From Ephydatia muelleri (lineage: Eukaryota; Porifera; Demospongiae; Spongillida; Spongillidae): a DNA stretch of 64,000 nt. A program made the position numbers and the translations under genes. Under the pieces are notes generated by a model that saw only the letters and a program-made list of their open reading frames with translations, had not been told where the DNA came from and searched no databases. How positions within the stretch are numbered: the stretch's first letter is position 1; every line of letters begins with the position of its first letter. Location of the stretch: NCBI GenBank assembly GCA_013339895.1, contig JABACO010000019.1:6468768-6532767 (forward strand), in the 5' to 3' direction. Below, one piece after another: positions 13,894-25,308 of this stretch.

Positions 13894-15800
13894 AAGTGAT
13901 GTGCTCAAGAATTGTACAGTGCTATTTGCACAACGTATACACATGCATAAGGGTTGTGTGAACCAGTATGAGGGCATGCTCACGCACTCCATATGGTGTG
14001 GGCAAAAAGAGACTTGAAGTCAGCATAAGCAGCAATAGTTGAGGCATAAAAAATGTTGAGAAGTTGAGCAAGCGTTATGCAGAATAAGAAAGCTTTATTA
14101 CACACTTCTCTACTAGAGAAAGATTATGTGAGTGCATAGGAATATAGTGGTAAATATAGTGTTATTCTTTGCACATGCATGTATACAGTGATGTACAGTG
14201 TATGCAAGCACAAAGGACCAAACCAATGGGACACAGAGGATCAATATACAGGGACAAAATGTACATACAAAGGACCAATCATATGGGCCTATGAGGTCAC
14301 AATGCATGTACAAAAGAACGATCCTATAGGAACATGAGGTACCTGTGTGTACAAAGGACCAACCCTATGGGGATTGGATGCACAAATAGAGGACCAATCC
14401 TATGAGCACACGATGCACGTACAGTCATCCAATCCCTATGGGACGCTGCATGTAGCTACACATACTTATGTACATGTGAGAGCTCTATGTCAGGTACGAA
14501 GAACCATTTATACGGGAAACCCAGCCTGCACAAAGAGGAGTTGTTATAAGGAATGCTTCGGCAACAATGCAGGGAAAAACTAAGAGAGTGGTACAGAACA
14601 TAAACCCACTCAAAAATGCACACAGTTAAATGAAATAGATCCCGTGCATGTGACAAAGTGTGGTGTAAAAGTGTGTCATCATCATCAGACTGATTTATTG
14701 TGTGCTACATGTACTGTATACGTTAGTGTTGTGCATAAGAATATGCCATACGATGGTGTACAGGTTTATATATACGCAACAATTCAAGTGTGTGCACAAG
14801 TGTCGCACAGTGAGATGTGTCCGGATGGGTTTCAAAGGTAATGCTCTAGGGGGTATCCTACATCAGGATGTGTCCAGAGGGGGTTCAATGGTAAATGCCC
14901 TAAGGGGGTATCCTACATCAGGTTGTGTCCAGAGGGGGTTCAATGGTAATGTCCTAAGGGTATCCTACATCAGGTTGTGTCCAGAGGGGGTTCAATGGTA
15001 ATGTACAGGGAAGTGTGTCCAGAGGGGGTCCAAAATAAATATCCTGGGGGGGGTATGGTGTAGAGGCTTTATGTCCTGGGGGGATACCTTGATATTAGTC
15101 ATCAGTAGGGGTGTACAATTATATTATGGAATAGCCCATTGCAAGCGTAGCTGAGTGGGCGTGACAAGAATTATAGCATGGGCTATACTAATAGCAAGTT
15201 GGAAGCTTTATTACACGACTAGAGGATGATGCAAGTGCGTAGCAAATAGCCTTACTCACGCCGTGTTGAATACTGCCACCCCGCGACGTGGGAGGCGCAA
15301 GAATACTGCAACGATTCATTCAGATCCTGACCATCAATTTGGTACGATCGTTTGCGAAGCGAGAAGCGTTCTTCCTTTAATTCACCGGTATAAACTCGCT
15401 GCCTGGGTGAGGTAAAATTGTTGCGAACGGCTAGCTTAGTTAGGCAGAGAATGTGGGCGGAACAAAGAAGTTATTGTGGATTGGGAGAATGGAACGCGGG
15501 TTGCATACGAAATGTGCATTAACTTTGCACAGCTGTATCTCCGTAACGGATAACATAAAAATTAGCGAACTGAAAAAATCAATAGCGACAGGACCCCTCT
15601 ACATACACACTGAATTTGAAACGAATTGGACGCTCCTACCTGAAGATGTGGCAGTTTCGAATCAGGTCTCATAACGTCGGCATGGAGCATGTGTAAGACA
15701 CGAAAATATTGTTGAAAATAGAAAGTCGATAGCATTTACAGTTCGTAAGGCATTTTTATAACAAATTTTATAAAATGCACAAGGTCCGGAAACGATCCCA
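10012..15800. mobile_element. FB2: second, 5.8-kb member of the FB1 family, in tandem
   Basis: From 10012 the sequence repeats the FB1 left arm without its terminal 50 bp or so; the end at about 15800 is a degraded FB1-type right end. Inverted pairs are visible at several depths: 11450-11520 against 14080-14130, 11210-11400 against 14200-14330, 12700-12740 against 13780-13820, and 13035-13065 against 13445-13480. The central region is homologous to FB1 6160-7500. It contains a TATCCTACATCAGG minisatellite (about 14840-15060), short (CA)n/(TG)n tracts (12650-12683, 13855-13892) and the gag-like fossil at 11980-12470. No transposase is visible. Confidence 0.75.
11980..12470 (+). pseudogene. DIRS/Ngaro-like retrotransposon gag fragment
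   Basis: Across changing plus-strand frames the segment reads VGQVAKKGSTS, then LELVKYQHIICQLFA, KLHNLRWDVLKEDVLVW and CWVPGCGGEHSAKAW. In this order they match the gag-like region (ending in a Cys-rich zinc-finger motif) found in DIRS/Ngaro-type tyrosine-recombinase retrotransposons of invertebrates. At least two frameshifts and several stops make it a fossil. It has no inverted partner in the opposite arm of FB2, so it inserted into, or was captured by, the foldback element. Confidence 0.55.
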
Positions 15801-15805
15801 TATCG

Positions 15806-16210
15806 TAAGAATATAAATTATTAACACTTGACTTCGACTTCAATTATTTCATGCGTTATTGGTTGACCACAATTCTAACCCCTTATGTAAACAATGACTA
15901 TTATCTTTTTCTACGTAAGAGCCTTTGTGACCTTTTTTTTTTTACATGCACAGCTGGCTACCTTCCTATCTTTCAAATTCAGCTTAGGAACAAAAAAGTA
16001 AGTGCCAATATCAATTTGAAGCCTAGATTTTACTACCAATTATAAACGGACACTTTTTTCTTGAAGCAATATTAAGTCCCAGTCTTGGTGTCCTATGTTC
16101 AAGATTGCTAGATGGAATGCCAAGGTGTTATTGAACTGCATTGCGCTGAAGTACAAATGTACATGTAGATGACTCTTAAGAATCCTTACAAAGGCGATAA
16201 TTAACCGCTA
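15806..16210 (+). repeat. left terminal inverted repeat of the 15-kb element
   Basis: Begins TAAGAATATAAATTATTAAC and ends CGATAATTAACCGCTA. Alignment by eye to the reverse complement of 30414-30824 runs the whole length with scattered substitutions and small indels. Confidence 0.85.
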
Positions 16211-16404
16211 GCAAAACAAATAAGTGGGTGTGGCACTATAGTATTTCATTGCCCGCTCAAGCCTGGCGATGCATTGTTCACATTCGGCGCTTGCTAACAA
16301 GGTTCTTTGCGCGCAAAAACGCACAACGTTATGGCTGGCTTGCGTGTAGGCCGCGCGCCGGTATTATTCTGTTTTTTGCCCGAGCTCGTTTTTGCCACTA
16401 AGAA

Positions 16405-16880
16405 ATGCCGTCTACTAGTAAGTTCCGTCTGCACTGCTACGATCCATTGAGCTGTCACAAGAGAAAACGAACGTCTGGAGGATCCTACAATCTACGGTGC
16501 GTTCCAATGAGTCTGATTGCAAAGTTTCCATCGTTGCAGCTGACTAATAAGCATAAGATTTGTCCTTCTTGTCGCATGAAACTCTACAAACTGCCTGGCG
16601 AAACTCAACCTGATGGCAGTTTTTCTGGCCATAACAGCAGTGTTGCTGAAACTCATTTCGTAGAGGATGCATGTACACCTGATTTTACAGCAACCTTGTC
16701 TGTAGACCATTCATGCAGAGTGACTCTCCAATTGAAAATGCCCCCAACAACATCTGGAGCCCCACCACTTAATGAAATGAGTGCTGGAAATGAAAGGCTA
16801 AGCAGTGAAGAGTATTCCCAGCAAACGTTCTTGGGAAAGATCTTGGTAAGATCTTGGATAAGATCTTGTGGCAAAACAAG
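16405..16880 (+). pseudogene. Cys-rich N-terminal domain ORF of a transposon protein
   Basis: The ORF starts MPSTSKFRLHCYDPLSCHKR and continues with a second Cys pair in KICPSCRMKLY. The pattern C-x5-C ... C-x2-C with basic residues looks like a zinc-binding domain and resembles the N-terminus of proteins in which the helix-turn-helix-like segment seen at 23190 follows. The true exon probably ends near 16815, because beyond it the frame runs into the AAGATCTTGG-type repeat. The remaining parts of the gene are about 6 kb away, across a minus-strand gene and the tnp2 gene. Its assignment to the same gene as 23190 is inference. Confidence 0.5.
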
Positions 16881-17150
16881 ATCTTGAATTTCATCTTGCC
16901 AAGGATCTTGCCCATGATTCTTGGGTATCTTGTCCAAGATTATGGTCGCCAAATTCTTGCCTCTTGCCCAAGATTCCTGCCTTCCTGGTCAAGATTCCTA
17001 CCTTCGTGGGCAAGATCTCTGCCTTCCTGGTCAAGATTCCTACCTTCCTGGGCAAGATTCCTGCCTTCCTGGTCAAGATTCCTGCCTTCCTGGGCAAGAT
17101 TCCTGCCTTCCTGGTCAAGATCCCTGCCTTCCTGGGCAAGATTCTTACCC
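16817..17150. repeat. AAGATCTTGG-type MITE with expanded 19-bp tandem units
   Basis: Starts CCCAGCAAACGTTCTTGG. From about 16975 to 17146 it carries around nine units alternating CTGCCTTCCTGGTCAAGATT and its near copy with GGGCAAGAT. The open frames through it on both strands (PSWSRFL-, GQDSCLP-, KAGILTR-type periodic peptides) are artefacts of the repeat. Confidence 0.8.
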
Positions 17151-17269
17151 CTTCTATTCACATGATCAACTTATATTCAAAACAAGGGTAATTGTAAACA
17201 TTAATCATGATATCAAAGGAGTACATGAATGTATAATGATCATGCAGTGATCTTACGTTGTACGTAGTT

Positions 17270-18760
17270 CAACTGTGGGCAACTTCACTTTCTGGTTTCA
17301 CAGTGGTCTGCAGCTTCTTCGCTTTGTCTCTACACTTTTGATTGGATTTGTCCTTGATTTGTGTGCCATGCTCTGTGTACGCCTGCTGTCCAAATTTTTC
17401 CACAATGCAATCTGTGCACATTATATATGTTTGATTTTGAATGTGTGCATATCTGTATTTTATTTTACCTTCAAGAAGCTTCACACGCCTTGGGGATAGT
17501 GGGGGTTTTAGCACTTGCTGCCCTGCTTGCTGAAGCAGCAGGTGGACATTTCATGGTCATTGAACAAGGCATCCATCTAAAGGAGTGCATATTTGAATAC
17601 ATCCACTACCTTCAAGCTCAGGAGGTTAACTCCACTTTCCTAAAATGAAACTACACATTTATCAGTGTGCATGCATTGATATAAATTGTTACCAAAATGA
17701 ACTGTTGATTTTTTGGCTGATCACTTGCTTGAGCACCAGTTGAGACATGTGATTTTGCTATTTTATCAGTGCTGGATGGATTCATGAACTGGCTGATCAG
17801 TTGCTTGAGCACCAGTTGTCACATGTGATTTTGCTATTTTATCAGTGCTGGATGGATTAGAGCGATATTATTGTAATAAATACCTATAACAGGGTTGCTG
17901 GTATTTCCTTTCATTGCTGTCAATAGAGATGCAGACAACAATAAAAGGAAGAGATATTTACCATCTTACCTGATTGCAGTTCTACCAACAACTTCATTGC
18001 ATCAGTAAGAACCTCCATCTGCTTAGTCAAATTGCCAACACTTTCCTATACATATTATTACACAAATGAATTAATTTACAACTCAGCATATTGACACTTA
18101 CTGTTAATGTTACCATCACTTGTCTAATGTTTTGGAGTTCATCGGTAACTTATATCAGAGCACCATGCTGCATGTATGATATTCAAAATAACATTTAAAT
18201 CAAGGCACTTTAAATCTTTCCCAATGCAGAGCTTTGATCATCATCAACCACTTCTAGATTCAGCTGTCTTCTTGGATTGGGCTGTACAGAGCATATGGTT
18301 AAATACAATATCTAATATTAAACGCAGTCTGATCTTGGCCAGATGTATGTGTGTCCACCAACCACCTCTTGTGACTTTAAGTTGTAGTGGTTCTTATACG
18401 TGGTAGTGAGTACACATGCATATATTTCATACACCTATATTCTATAAAATAATATATATACATAAACACAATAATATATACTACTAAAATACAATTTAAC
18501 ATCACTCAATTGGGGAGGATTGAGGTGAGTGTGAATTGTGTAAGTGTTTTTTTATATATCTAGCATAAATATTTTAATATGATGTACTCAGAGACGTAGG
18601 TAATCTATATCAACTGATGAATTTATAAATTAGATACGTCATGCTAGTAAACTCAACCTACCATTTCATCTTTCTTCACTGTCTTTGAGACCTGCTTTGT
18701 ACCCAACGCTCTAGGCAATGTTTGTGCAACAATATCCTCTTCAGCACTAGTTTTACTGCA
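17270..18760 (-). pseudogene. unknown transposon gene with coiled-coil segments (minus-strand copy)
   Basis: Exon-like blocks with good minus-strand splice signals: 18757-18664 (KTSAEEDIVAQTLPRALG, donor gtaggt), 18045-17970 (ESVGNLTKQMEVLTDAMKLL, donor gtaagatgg), a block ending at 17469 (QVLKPPLSPRRVKLLE, donor gtaaaat) and 17400-17280 (KDKSNQKCRDKAKKLQTTV). The peptides are Lys/Leu/Gln-rich and heptad-like. A second copy of the last two blocks is on the plus strand at 24004-24700 with QKPPLSPSRVKLI and SLNEKCRVKLKLKKV. Function unknown; I do not recognise the family. Confidence 0.4.
17715..17860. repeat. 76-bp tandem duplication
   Basis: Two copies, 17715-17790 and 17791-17860, both starting GGCTGATCA and containing TTTTGCTATTTTATCAG, with few differences. 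Confidence 0.9.
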
Positions 18761-19420
18761 GTGTTAATTTGAAGATCTGCAACTGGTAAAAATAACTCTC
18801 AATATATACATGTACCACCGTTCGTGTCTTTTTTGCCCTTGTGGGACCAAACTAATTCGTTCCCGGGCAGTAAGTCTTCTTTGGAGACATGCTCCTTATC
18901 GTCAGTTGATAAAGTTGTGGTCAAACATTTGTTGTCTTCCACACACATAGAATGTTACACCATTCTAAACAAGTACATCAGTGCACTTCTTGAACCACGT
19001 AAGTGATCCACAGCTGTATTTATAGTCCAAGTAGCAATATTTAGTGTAATCATAATGTACGTATAAAAACTTGAGAGTACATGCAATTGCAAACTTTGTT
19101 TCATTGTTGCCAAGGCAGTTAGTTAGCGGGCTGCACGCGGTTCACTTGAAAAGGATGCTGGTACATGACCACGTACAAATGAATGGCATATAATATAGCA
19201 TATAATATACTGTATTCATATGTGTCGTGAAGTAGATATGTATATCCATCGTAGCTACCACAAGTGCATCAGTACAAACGTACACTACCGGTAAATGTGC
19301 TGTTCTTTTCAGCAATTTAGCGTGTGTGTGCTAACACGCGCGCATGTGGAAGATCCGCTGTAATAGCCATGCATCCCGCGGTTGAGTACGTCATTCTACA
19401 TGTGTTCGGTGTATTGACCT
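17865..19420. other. AT-rich spacer between transposon genes
   Basis: Apart from the two minus-strand exon-like blocks listed separately, I see AT-rich simple sequence (for example 18420-18490) and nothing identifiable. Confidence 0.35.
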
Positions 19421-19429
19421 TTATATTAA

Positions 19430-21590
19430 TATTAGTGGTGATGATCAATTTGGTGGTGGTGATGATGATGGTGATGATGATGGTGATGATGGTGGTGATG
19501 ATGGTGGTGATGACGGTGGTGGTAGTGGTAGTAATGATTGTGGTTGTGGTGATGGTGATGATGATGGTGGTAATGGTGGTGATGGTGATGGTGATGATCA
19601 TTTTGGTGGTGGTGATGATGATGATAATGGTGGTGGGGATGAAAGTGGTGAGGGTGATGGTAATGCTGATGACAGTGATAATTTGGTAACTGAAGTTGAA
19701 GCTGAGAGTAATAGTGAAGGGATTCAACAACCTTTGTCCACTGCCATAAAGACATTATCTTTGCTACCACTTTTTTCTGCTGCCCCAATAAGCATGAAGG
19801 CTAGCTGGCTTGCGTATAACTACTTTGCCAGTCACAAATAATCTCAGTGAAGCCGCAACCAAGCAACTGTTAGACCTCATTGCAATTCATTGCTTCGAAA
19901 CTGACCAGCGTGCTAAGCCCACCTTTCAGCTAAGGAAGAGGTTAAATCCATTTGATGATGTTGAATTGCATATGTATTGCTCTGAATGCATGATGGAGCT
20001 ATCAGACACTAAGAAGTGCATTGATCGCAATTGCAGAAGGAAAAGATTGACTGTTTGCTACCTTAGTATACTTTCATTTCATCAGCATTTGTACACCATG
20101 CATGTTTTCAAGTAGGTAGTATTGACACATCCTTATAATAAAAAAATATTTGATTCTTGTTATACATGTATAGACAAATGGAACATTATCTTGGAGCATT
20201 TCTCAAGGAAATGTACAGAAGGAATTATACAGAACATTCATGATGGAACTGTTTGTCAAACCTTAAGAGCTGCTGGGGAGTTTCTGTCTTGTCCCAAACA
20301 TGCTGGACTTATTTTATGCACTGATGGTGTCCCAGTCTTCAAATCATCAGGTTTGTATACTGTATTTATACCATCTTGTAAGTATACCTTATACATGTAC
20401 ATGTACGTCAAACATTGTGGCCTGTATAGATGTTTACAACGTCTCTGCCACCAGAGGTCAGAATGAATGTAGAAAATATGTTAGTTGGTGCATTATGGCT
20501 AGGACCATGCAAGCCATCTATGGAAGTATTGCTTCCACCGGTGCTATCAAAGATTGACCTATTATTTAATAAGGCTTAGAATTTAATACACAGCATGGGA
20601 AAAAAGTCCTAAAAGCTAAAATAGTTGCTGCTGTTTTTGACTTCCCAGCAAAAGCAATGGCTTTAAATGCCGTTCAGTTCAATGGATATTATGGATGCCC
20701 ATATTACAAAGATAGAGGGATCCATAAATGCAACTGACAGTCATCTGAATTTAAGACCTGGTTGCTCTACTACTCTCTTCCAATTATTCTTACCAACTTA
20801 CCATCTGACTATGTTAATCATTTCTCATTATTGATTTCTGCTTGCATATTCTTCTAAGTTGCAACATTTTGTCATGATTTAACAACAGCAGAGGAATTTC
20901 TATTGGCATTTTATAACCAAGTACCTGACTTGTATCCTGACACAATACTTACTACCATACATTTATGCCATTTTGTGCGACTATTGGGTCCTCTTTGGGC
21001 ATATTCCACTTTTGGATTTGAAAATATGAATGGATATATTAAGAAACATCGTCACGGCACGAGAAACTTTTTGCCAAGCCTAGCAAGAGCAATTAGCATG
21101 ACATTTTCTGTATCTGCATACAGAAATGAATTGTCTCCTTCAGACAGTCGAGCAATTGATTTTTTGAAAGAAGATAATATCTTGAAAGGTGCACATGGCA
21201 AATTTCATTGTTGCAACCTTTTAGATTGATGCACTACAAGAAGCTGGATTTCATTTGGCTAATAATGGTGTGACAACATTTCCATATTATACTGCAGATG
21301 ACAAAACATCTTACCATATTAGGAAAAAATACTTCGTGACAGTTCAGTTTGTGAATTTTTTCATGAGTCAGACTTGCTGTTGGGATCCATCAGATGCTTT
21401 TGCATCACTATAGAGGGACCAGTAGCAATCATAGACACATTCGAAAGGATAACTGAAAGTATTTTAAGTGATGTAACCTTCAGTAAACTTATATATTCGA
21501 GAAATGCTTTGCAACTCAGTCACTATTTTGTTAAAGTTAAGAAATTGTCAGTTTCAAACACAGTTTTGGCAGTCAGTTAATTGTATAAAG
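19430..21590 (+). pseudogene. tnp2/DUF4218-type (CACTA-like) transposase, decayed
   Basis: Starts with an Asp/Gly-rich low-complexity stretch (GAT/GGT codons, 19435-19680), then SMKASWLAYNYFAS. After a frameshift follows a Cys pair (YCSEC), then ILCTDGVPVFKSSG (catalytic-core segment of tnp2), VVAAVFDFPAKAMALN-like sequence with NGYYGCPYY, and WLLYYSLPIILTNLPSDY. The DUF4218-like end reads HLCHFVRLLGPLWAYSTFGF followed by ENMNGYIKKHRHGTRNFLP. This order is that of En/Spm (CACTA) transposases. Several stops, frameshifts and an internal deletion before WLLYYSLP show it is inactive. A C-terminal region continues to about 21590 (ITESILSDVTFSKLIY). It is the only transposase recognisable in the 15-kb element. 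Confidence 0.75.
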
Positions 21591-21599
21591 AGAAAATGG

Positions 21600-22022
21600 T
21601 GCAATAAGGTGCCGTTTTGAAATGGTGTTTCTATGGGTATTATTCTTATACATATTATAAGGGAATACACATATAAGAAAATGTATTCATATATCCATTA
21701 CAAAGTCACAAACAGATATAAATGTATTTATACCCAACACCTATGAGCACCATTGAAACTGAATGCATTGACTGGCACAATTGTGAAAACATACGATGTT
21801 ATTTTATATACATGTATCATTATAGGTATCCAATAAACCTAATATGATTTCATATAGCAAGACATTTTCTTCAGACACTCATAAATTATGCTGTATTTAT
21901 GCTAGCTGGTATACGCAATTGCAAATTGTTCATATCTTCTTCATCCAAAATAACCAAGAAGAGATTTTGTTAATAACAAGCTAGATTAGTTCTTGACATA
22001 TTAATTCATATTATAATAATTA
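21600..22022. other. AT-rich DNA, no gene seen
   Basis: Separates the transposase remnant from a foldback element. Nothing recognisable. Confidence 0.4.
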
Positions 22023-22839
22023 TATATATGGGTCAGTTTCCAAGAAAATGAAAAGTGGCTATATATTTAAAAAGATATAAAAATGCTTCACGTTTGAATC
22101 GCTAAAACTCCATAACGGTTTAAGCAATCAACTTCCTATTTCGAACACTTCGTGCCACACCACTTCTCTCTACGAAAATATATTTTGGTGTCTTACCCGT
22201 GCTCCTTGCCGACGTTACAAGGCACAGTACCCCGAGGGTTCAAAATCCAGGTAGCTCCCTGCAGAAATGTCCAAATCACTTCAAAATCGATATGCACGTA
22301 AAGGAGTCCTGTCACTATTGATTTCTGCAGATCGTTGATTTTTACCTCTTCCGTTATGGAGATACAGCAATGCAAACTAAGTCCACGTTTCCCGCTCGAA
22401 TCGCGCCTTTCTCAGTCCTTGAACCGCTTCCATTCTCCCGAGTAGGACTGAGAAGGCGCGATTCGAGCGGGAAACGTGGACTTTACTTTGCATTGCTGTA
22501 TCTCCATAACGGATAAGATAAAAATCAACGATCTGCAGAAATAAACAGTGACAGGACTCCTTTACGTGCATATCGATTTTGAAGTGATTTGGACATTCCT
22601 GCAGGGAGCTACCTGGATTTTGAACCCCTCGGGGTACTGTGCCTTGTAACGTCGGCAAGGAGCACGGGTAAGACACCAAAATCGATTTTCGTAGAGAGAA
22701 GTGGTGTGGCAAGAAGTGTTCGAAATAGGAAGTTGATAGCTTAAACCTTTACGGAGTTCTTGCGATTCAAACGTGAAGCATTTTTATAACTTTTTATATA
22801 TATAGCCACTTTTCATTTTCTCGGAAACAGACCCATATA
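22023..22839. mobile_element. 817-bp foldback element, FB-family relative
   Basis: Near-perfect palindrome centred at about 22434, with ends TATATATGGGTC and GACCCATATATA. The core has the same motif order as FB1 arms: a stretch calling for a reading-like AAAATCAACGATCTGCAGA, TCCTTTACGTGCAT and GTAACGTCGGCAAGGAGC. ORFs on both strands are shadows of the repeat. Confidence 0.85.
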
Positions 22840-22847
22840 TAATTATG

Positions 22848-23092
22848 TCACAGCAAAAAAATTCTTGGCAATCTCTAGCCCAAGGTTCCCAGGATCTTGT
22901 ATTCTTGGGCAGGAGATAGGCAAAATTCTGGCAAGATCTTTTAGACGCCAAGATATAAATGTCGCGTCTTGGGTATAAACCAAGATACGACATCATCTAT
23001 AAGATCTTGCCAGGATCTTGCCTATCTCCTGCCCAAGAATACAAGATCTTGGGAACCTTGGGCAAGACTTGGCCAATAATTTTTTGCTGGGA
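22848..23092. mobile_element. 245-bp AAGATCTTGG-type hairpin MITE
   Basis: Inverted ends ACAGCAAAAAAATTCTTGG and CCAATAATTTTTTGCTGG, with inner arms both containing CAAGATCTTG and TGGGCAGGAGATAGGC. Same family as the copies at 16817, 23737 and 28115. Confidence 0.85.
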
Positions 23093-23139
23093 TTGTGATG
23101 ATACAGATAGTACTGTACAAGATTAAATCAAAGGCAGCA

Positions 23140-23735
23140 ACGGTAGTGAGTTTCTTGGCCAAGATCCAGCAGGTGAAATCATTTCACAAGTGAAAAAGAA
23201 ATTTCATTCCACAGTTCGCCGTAGTGAGAAAGTAAAGATTCTAACTGCACTGCCCAAAAGCTGGAGTGTAAGGAAGATTGTGAAGGAGTTTGGGGCATCC
23301 AACTACATGGCTAGACAGGCAAAGAAGCTGGTGCTGGAGAAAGGCTTTCTCTCCAGTCCAAACCCTAAACCAGGGAACCCTCTTCCGGAAAGAATAAAGC
23401 AGTTAGTTTTAGATGTGTACCTCAGTGATGAAATCAGCAGAATGCTACCAGGAAGGAAAGACTGTATCTTTTATGAATGCAGAAGGAAAGAGAGTAACGT
23501 GACAGAAAAGACTACTACTGTGCAACCTCAAAGAGGCATATCAGCACTTTAAAAGTGTGCATCCAGATGCTAAGGTTGGTTTCTCCACGTTCGCATCACT
23601 GAGACCTAAAGAATGCGTATTAGCAGGGGTGGGACACACTCAGTGTATGTGTGCACACTACATCAGAACACAAAATTGATGTTTATTGGAAGTAAGCTTC
23701 CTTCTCTTAAGTAGTGAACAACAATTTTTGCATTC
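23140..23735 (+). pseudogene. uncharacterised transposon protein (VSDFSENYK family), N-terminal/middle part
   Basis: Reads VKKKFHSTVRRSEKVKILTA, PKSWSVRKIVKEFGASNYMA and SSPNPKPGNPLPE. A basic helix-turn-helix-like segment (SVRKI..EFGASNYMARQAKK) suggests DNA binding. After a frameshift at about 23500 it continues as LCNLKEAYQHFKSVHPDAKV, then LRPKECVLAGVGHTQC and, after another shift, KLMFIGSKLPSL. It stops abruptly at 23736 where a MITE begins. The continuation is found in reverse orientation at 28116 (see findings). The family is widespread in cnidarians, sponges and fishes but usually annotated only as hypothetical; I infer it is a transposon protein from the present context. Confidence 0.65.
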
Positions 23736-23736
23736 C

Positions 23737-23935
23737 CAGCAAAAAGTTCTTGGGCAAGATTCCTGCCAAGAACTTGCCCAAGACTTGTTCAGAACTTCCC
23801 CAAGACTTGCCCAAGGCCTTGCCCAAGATGCCAAGATTATGCCGGCCAATTTCTGGTCATGATCTTGCCAAGACCTTGCCCAAGATCTTAACCAAGATGA
23901 TCCAAGATATGATGGCAATATTCTTAGCCAATATG
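23737..23935. mobile_element. AAGATCTTGG-type MITE at inversion breakpoint 1
   Basis: Begins CCCAGCAAAAAGTTCTTGG directly after GCATT; the body consists of TTGCCCAAGA-type repeats. It truncates the gene fragment on its left. Confidence 0.75.
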
Positions 23936-24003
23936 ATATAATATGTGGCACATCTCAAATTTCCAACGATATACATGTACTACTTATTACATGGAAGTAA
24001 AGA

Positions 24004-24700
24004 ATGTTTAAAATAGCACATGAAATGGATTATATACAATACTATGAAAGACAAATGGAAGTATTTAACAAGGAAATCGCAAAGTTAAGCAACAATTCTG
24101 AGAAGATTTATCGCCTTCTGGAGGCCCATTTTGCACCAATTGATAGGGGGTGCATTGTTCCTGATTCATGTCCTGCAGGGTATAAAGGTTTGCACATGCA
24201 CATAAAATATTGAGTTGTAGTATAATGCTTGTGCTTCTATGGTTGTATCATGTAGGTACAACAGACAACCTGCAGCTGGATGAGAGCCACTTCATATCTG
24301 TAAGTGTATTTAATTTTGTATGTATTGATGCACGAATCATATGTAAATTTTAATCTGAACAAAAAAGTGGTGTAAATCTAAAAATTCCATCACACGATCC
24401 ATGCTCTGGCCTTACTGGATGCTTTGTTTTTTAACGAAGAGCTCTCAACAAGCTGTATAAACAATCCAGCAGCAGCATATCACAAAAACCTCCTTTGTCT
24501 CCAAGTCGAGTGAAGCTCATTAAAGGTACAATTCTTTATATTGTAATACATGTACATCATTGATGTTCCATCGTTTCCTGTAACAAACTGCATTGAGATA
24601 AAGTTTGGCAAAGCAGCATGATCCAAAAATTACAGAATCACTGAATGAAAAGTGTCGTGTTAAGCTTAAGCTTAAAAAGGTGTTGAATGAAAAGAAAGTA
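24004..24700 (+). pseudogene. unknown transposon gene with coiled-coil segments (plus-strand copy)
   Basis: Blocks: 24004-24195 (MFKIAHEMDYIQYYERQMEV, KEIAKLSNNSEKIYRLLE, then DSCPAG before a gtttg donor), a short block near 24256-24300 (GTTDNLQLDESHFIS), a block ending near 24530 (SSSISQKPPLSPSRVKLIK) and 24630-24699 (ESLNEKCRVKLKLKKVLNEK). Parallel in motif order to 17270-18760. It lies inside the inverted part of the element, so originally it pointed the same way as that copy. Function unknown. Confidence 0.4.
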
Positions 24701-24719
24701 AGTGAAGTAATGTACATGC

Positions 24720-25300
24720 TTATGCTTAAACAACATGTTTCAATGTATTAATGCATTGTATTATTGGCATGTATTGTTCTGCAACACTCAGCACTAACCT
24801 TGGAATTGATGTCAACCAATATATTCCTGCTGGCCTTGATCAATATACAGACAGAATTGTATGCTGCCATTTCAGTTTTTCCTGCAGTCAATGCACAATT
24901 TATTTTCTTTTTTATTTGCAATTAGACTGAACTTCATTATACATAGATTTTGTTAGATAATGGCACATTACGTGACTTTCCATGTCACTGGAAAAAGTCT
25001 TTTTATGCCTTTTTGCTGGTACCTAATAAGAACATTCACAGGATACATACGCATTCATGCAAACAACAAATTTTATACAGTTTATGACAAAAAATAAATT
25101 ATATGACATGAGTATGATATTGCAAATGTGAGTTGCCTATCACAGTATGTTTGTTTCTCTTAATTGTAATGGGTTTGTATGCATGTGTATCTTAAATAAA
25201 TATAATAATCCCTTACTACTTCTTCCATGTCACTGTCCAAGGAAAGAGATTTCTTGTTTGGTGGCTTCTGTGCAAATTTAAATTAGAAACAATACATTAA
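24720..25300. other. AT-rich spacer, no convincing exon
   Basis: A possible minus-strand exon reads QKPPNKKSLSLDSDMEE (about 25262-25213) but has no recognisable partner. Otherwise nothing. Confidence 0.3.
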
Positions 25301-25308
25301 GAATAATT

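Noticed and set aside
16854..17250. Periodic ORFs (PSWSRFL-, GQDSCLP-, KAGILTR-like) that look like repeat proteins
   Set aside because: The 19/38-bp DNA repeat is open in several frames on both strands, which shows that the periodicity comes from DNA and not protein constraint.
19317..19788. His-rich and Ile/Thr-rich ORFs on the minus strand
   Set aside because: Antisense translations of the GAT/GGT repeat that belongs to the plus-strand transposase.
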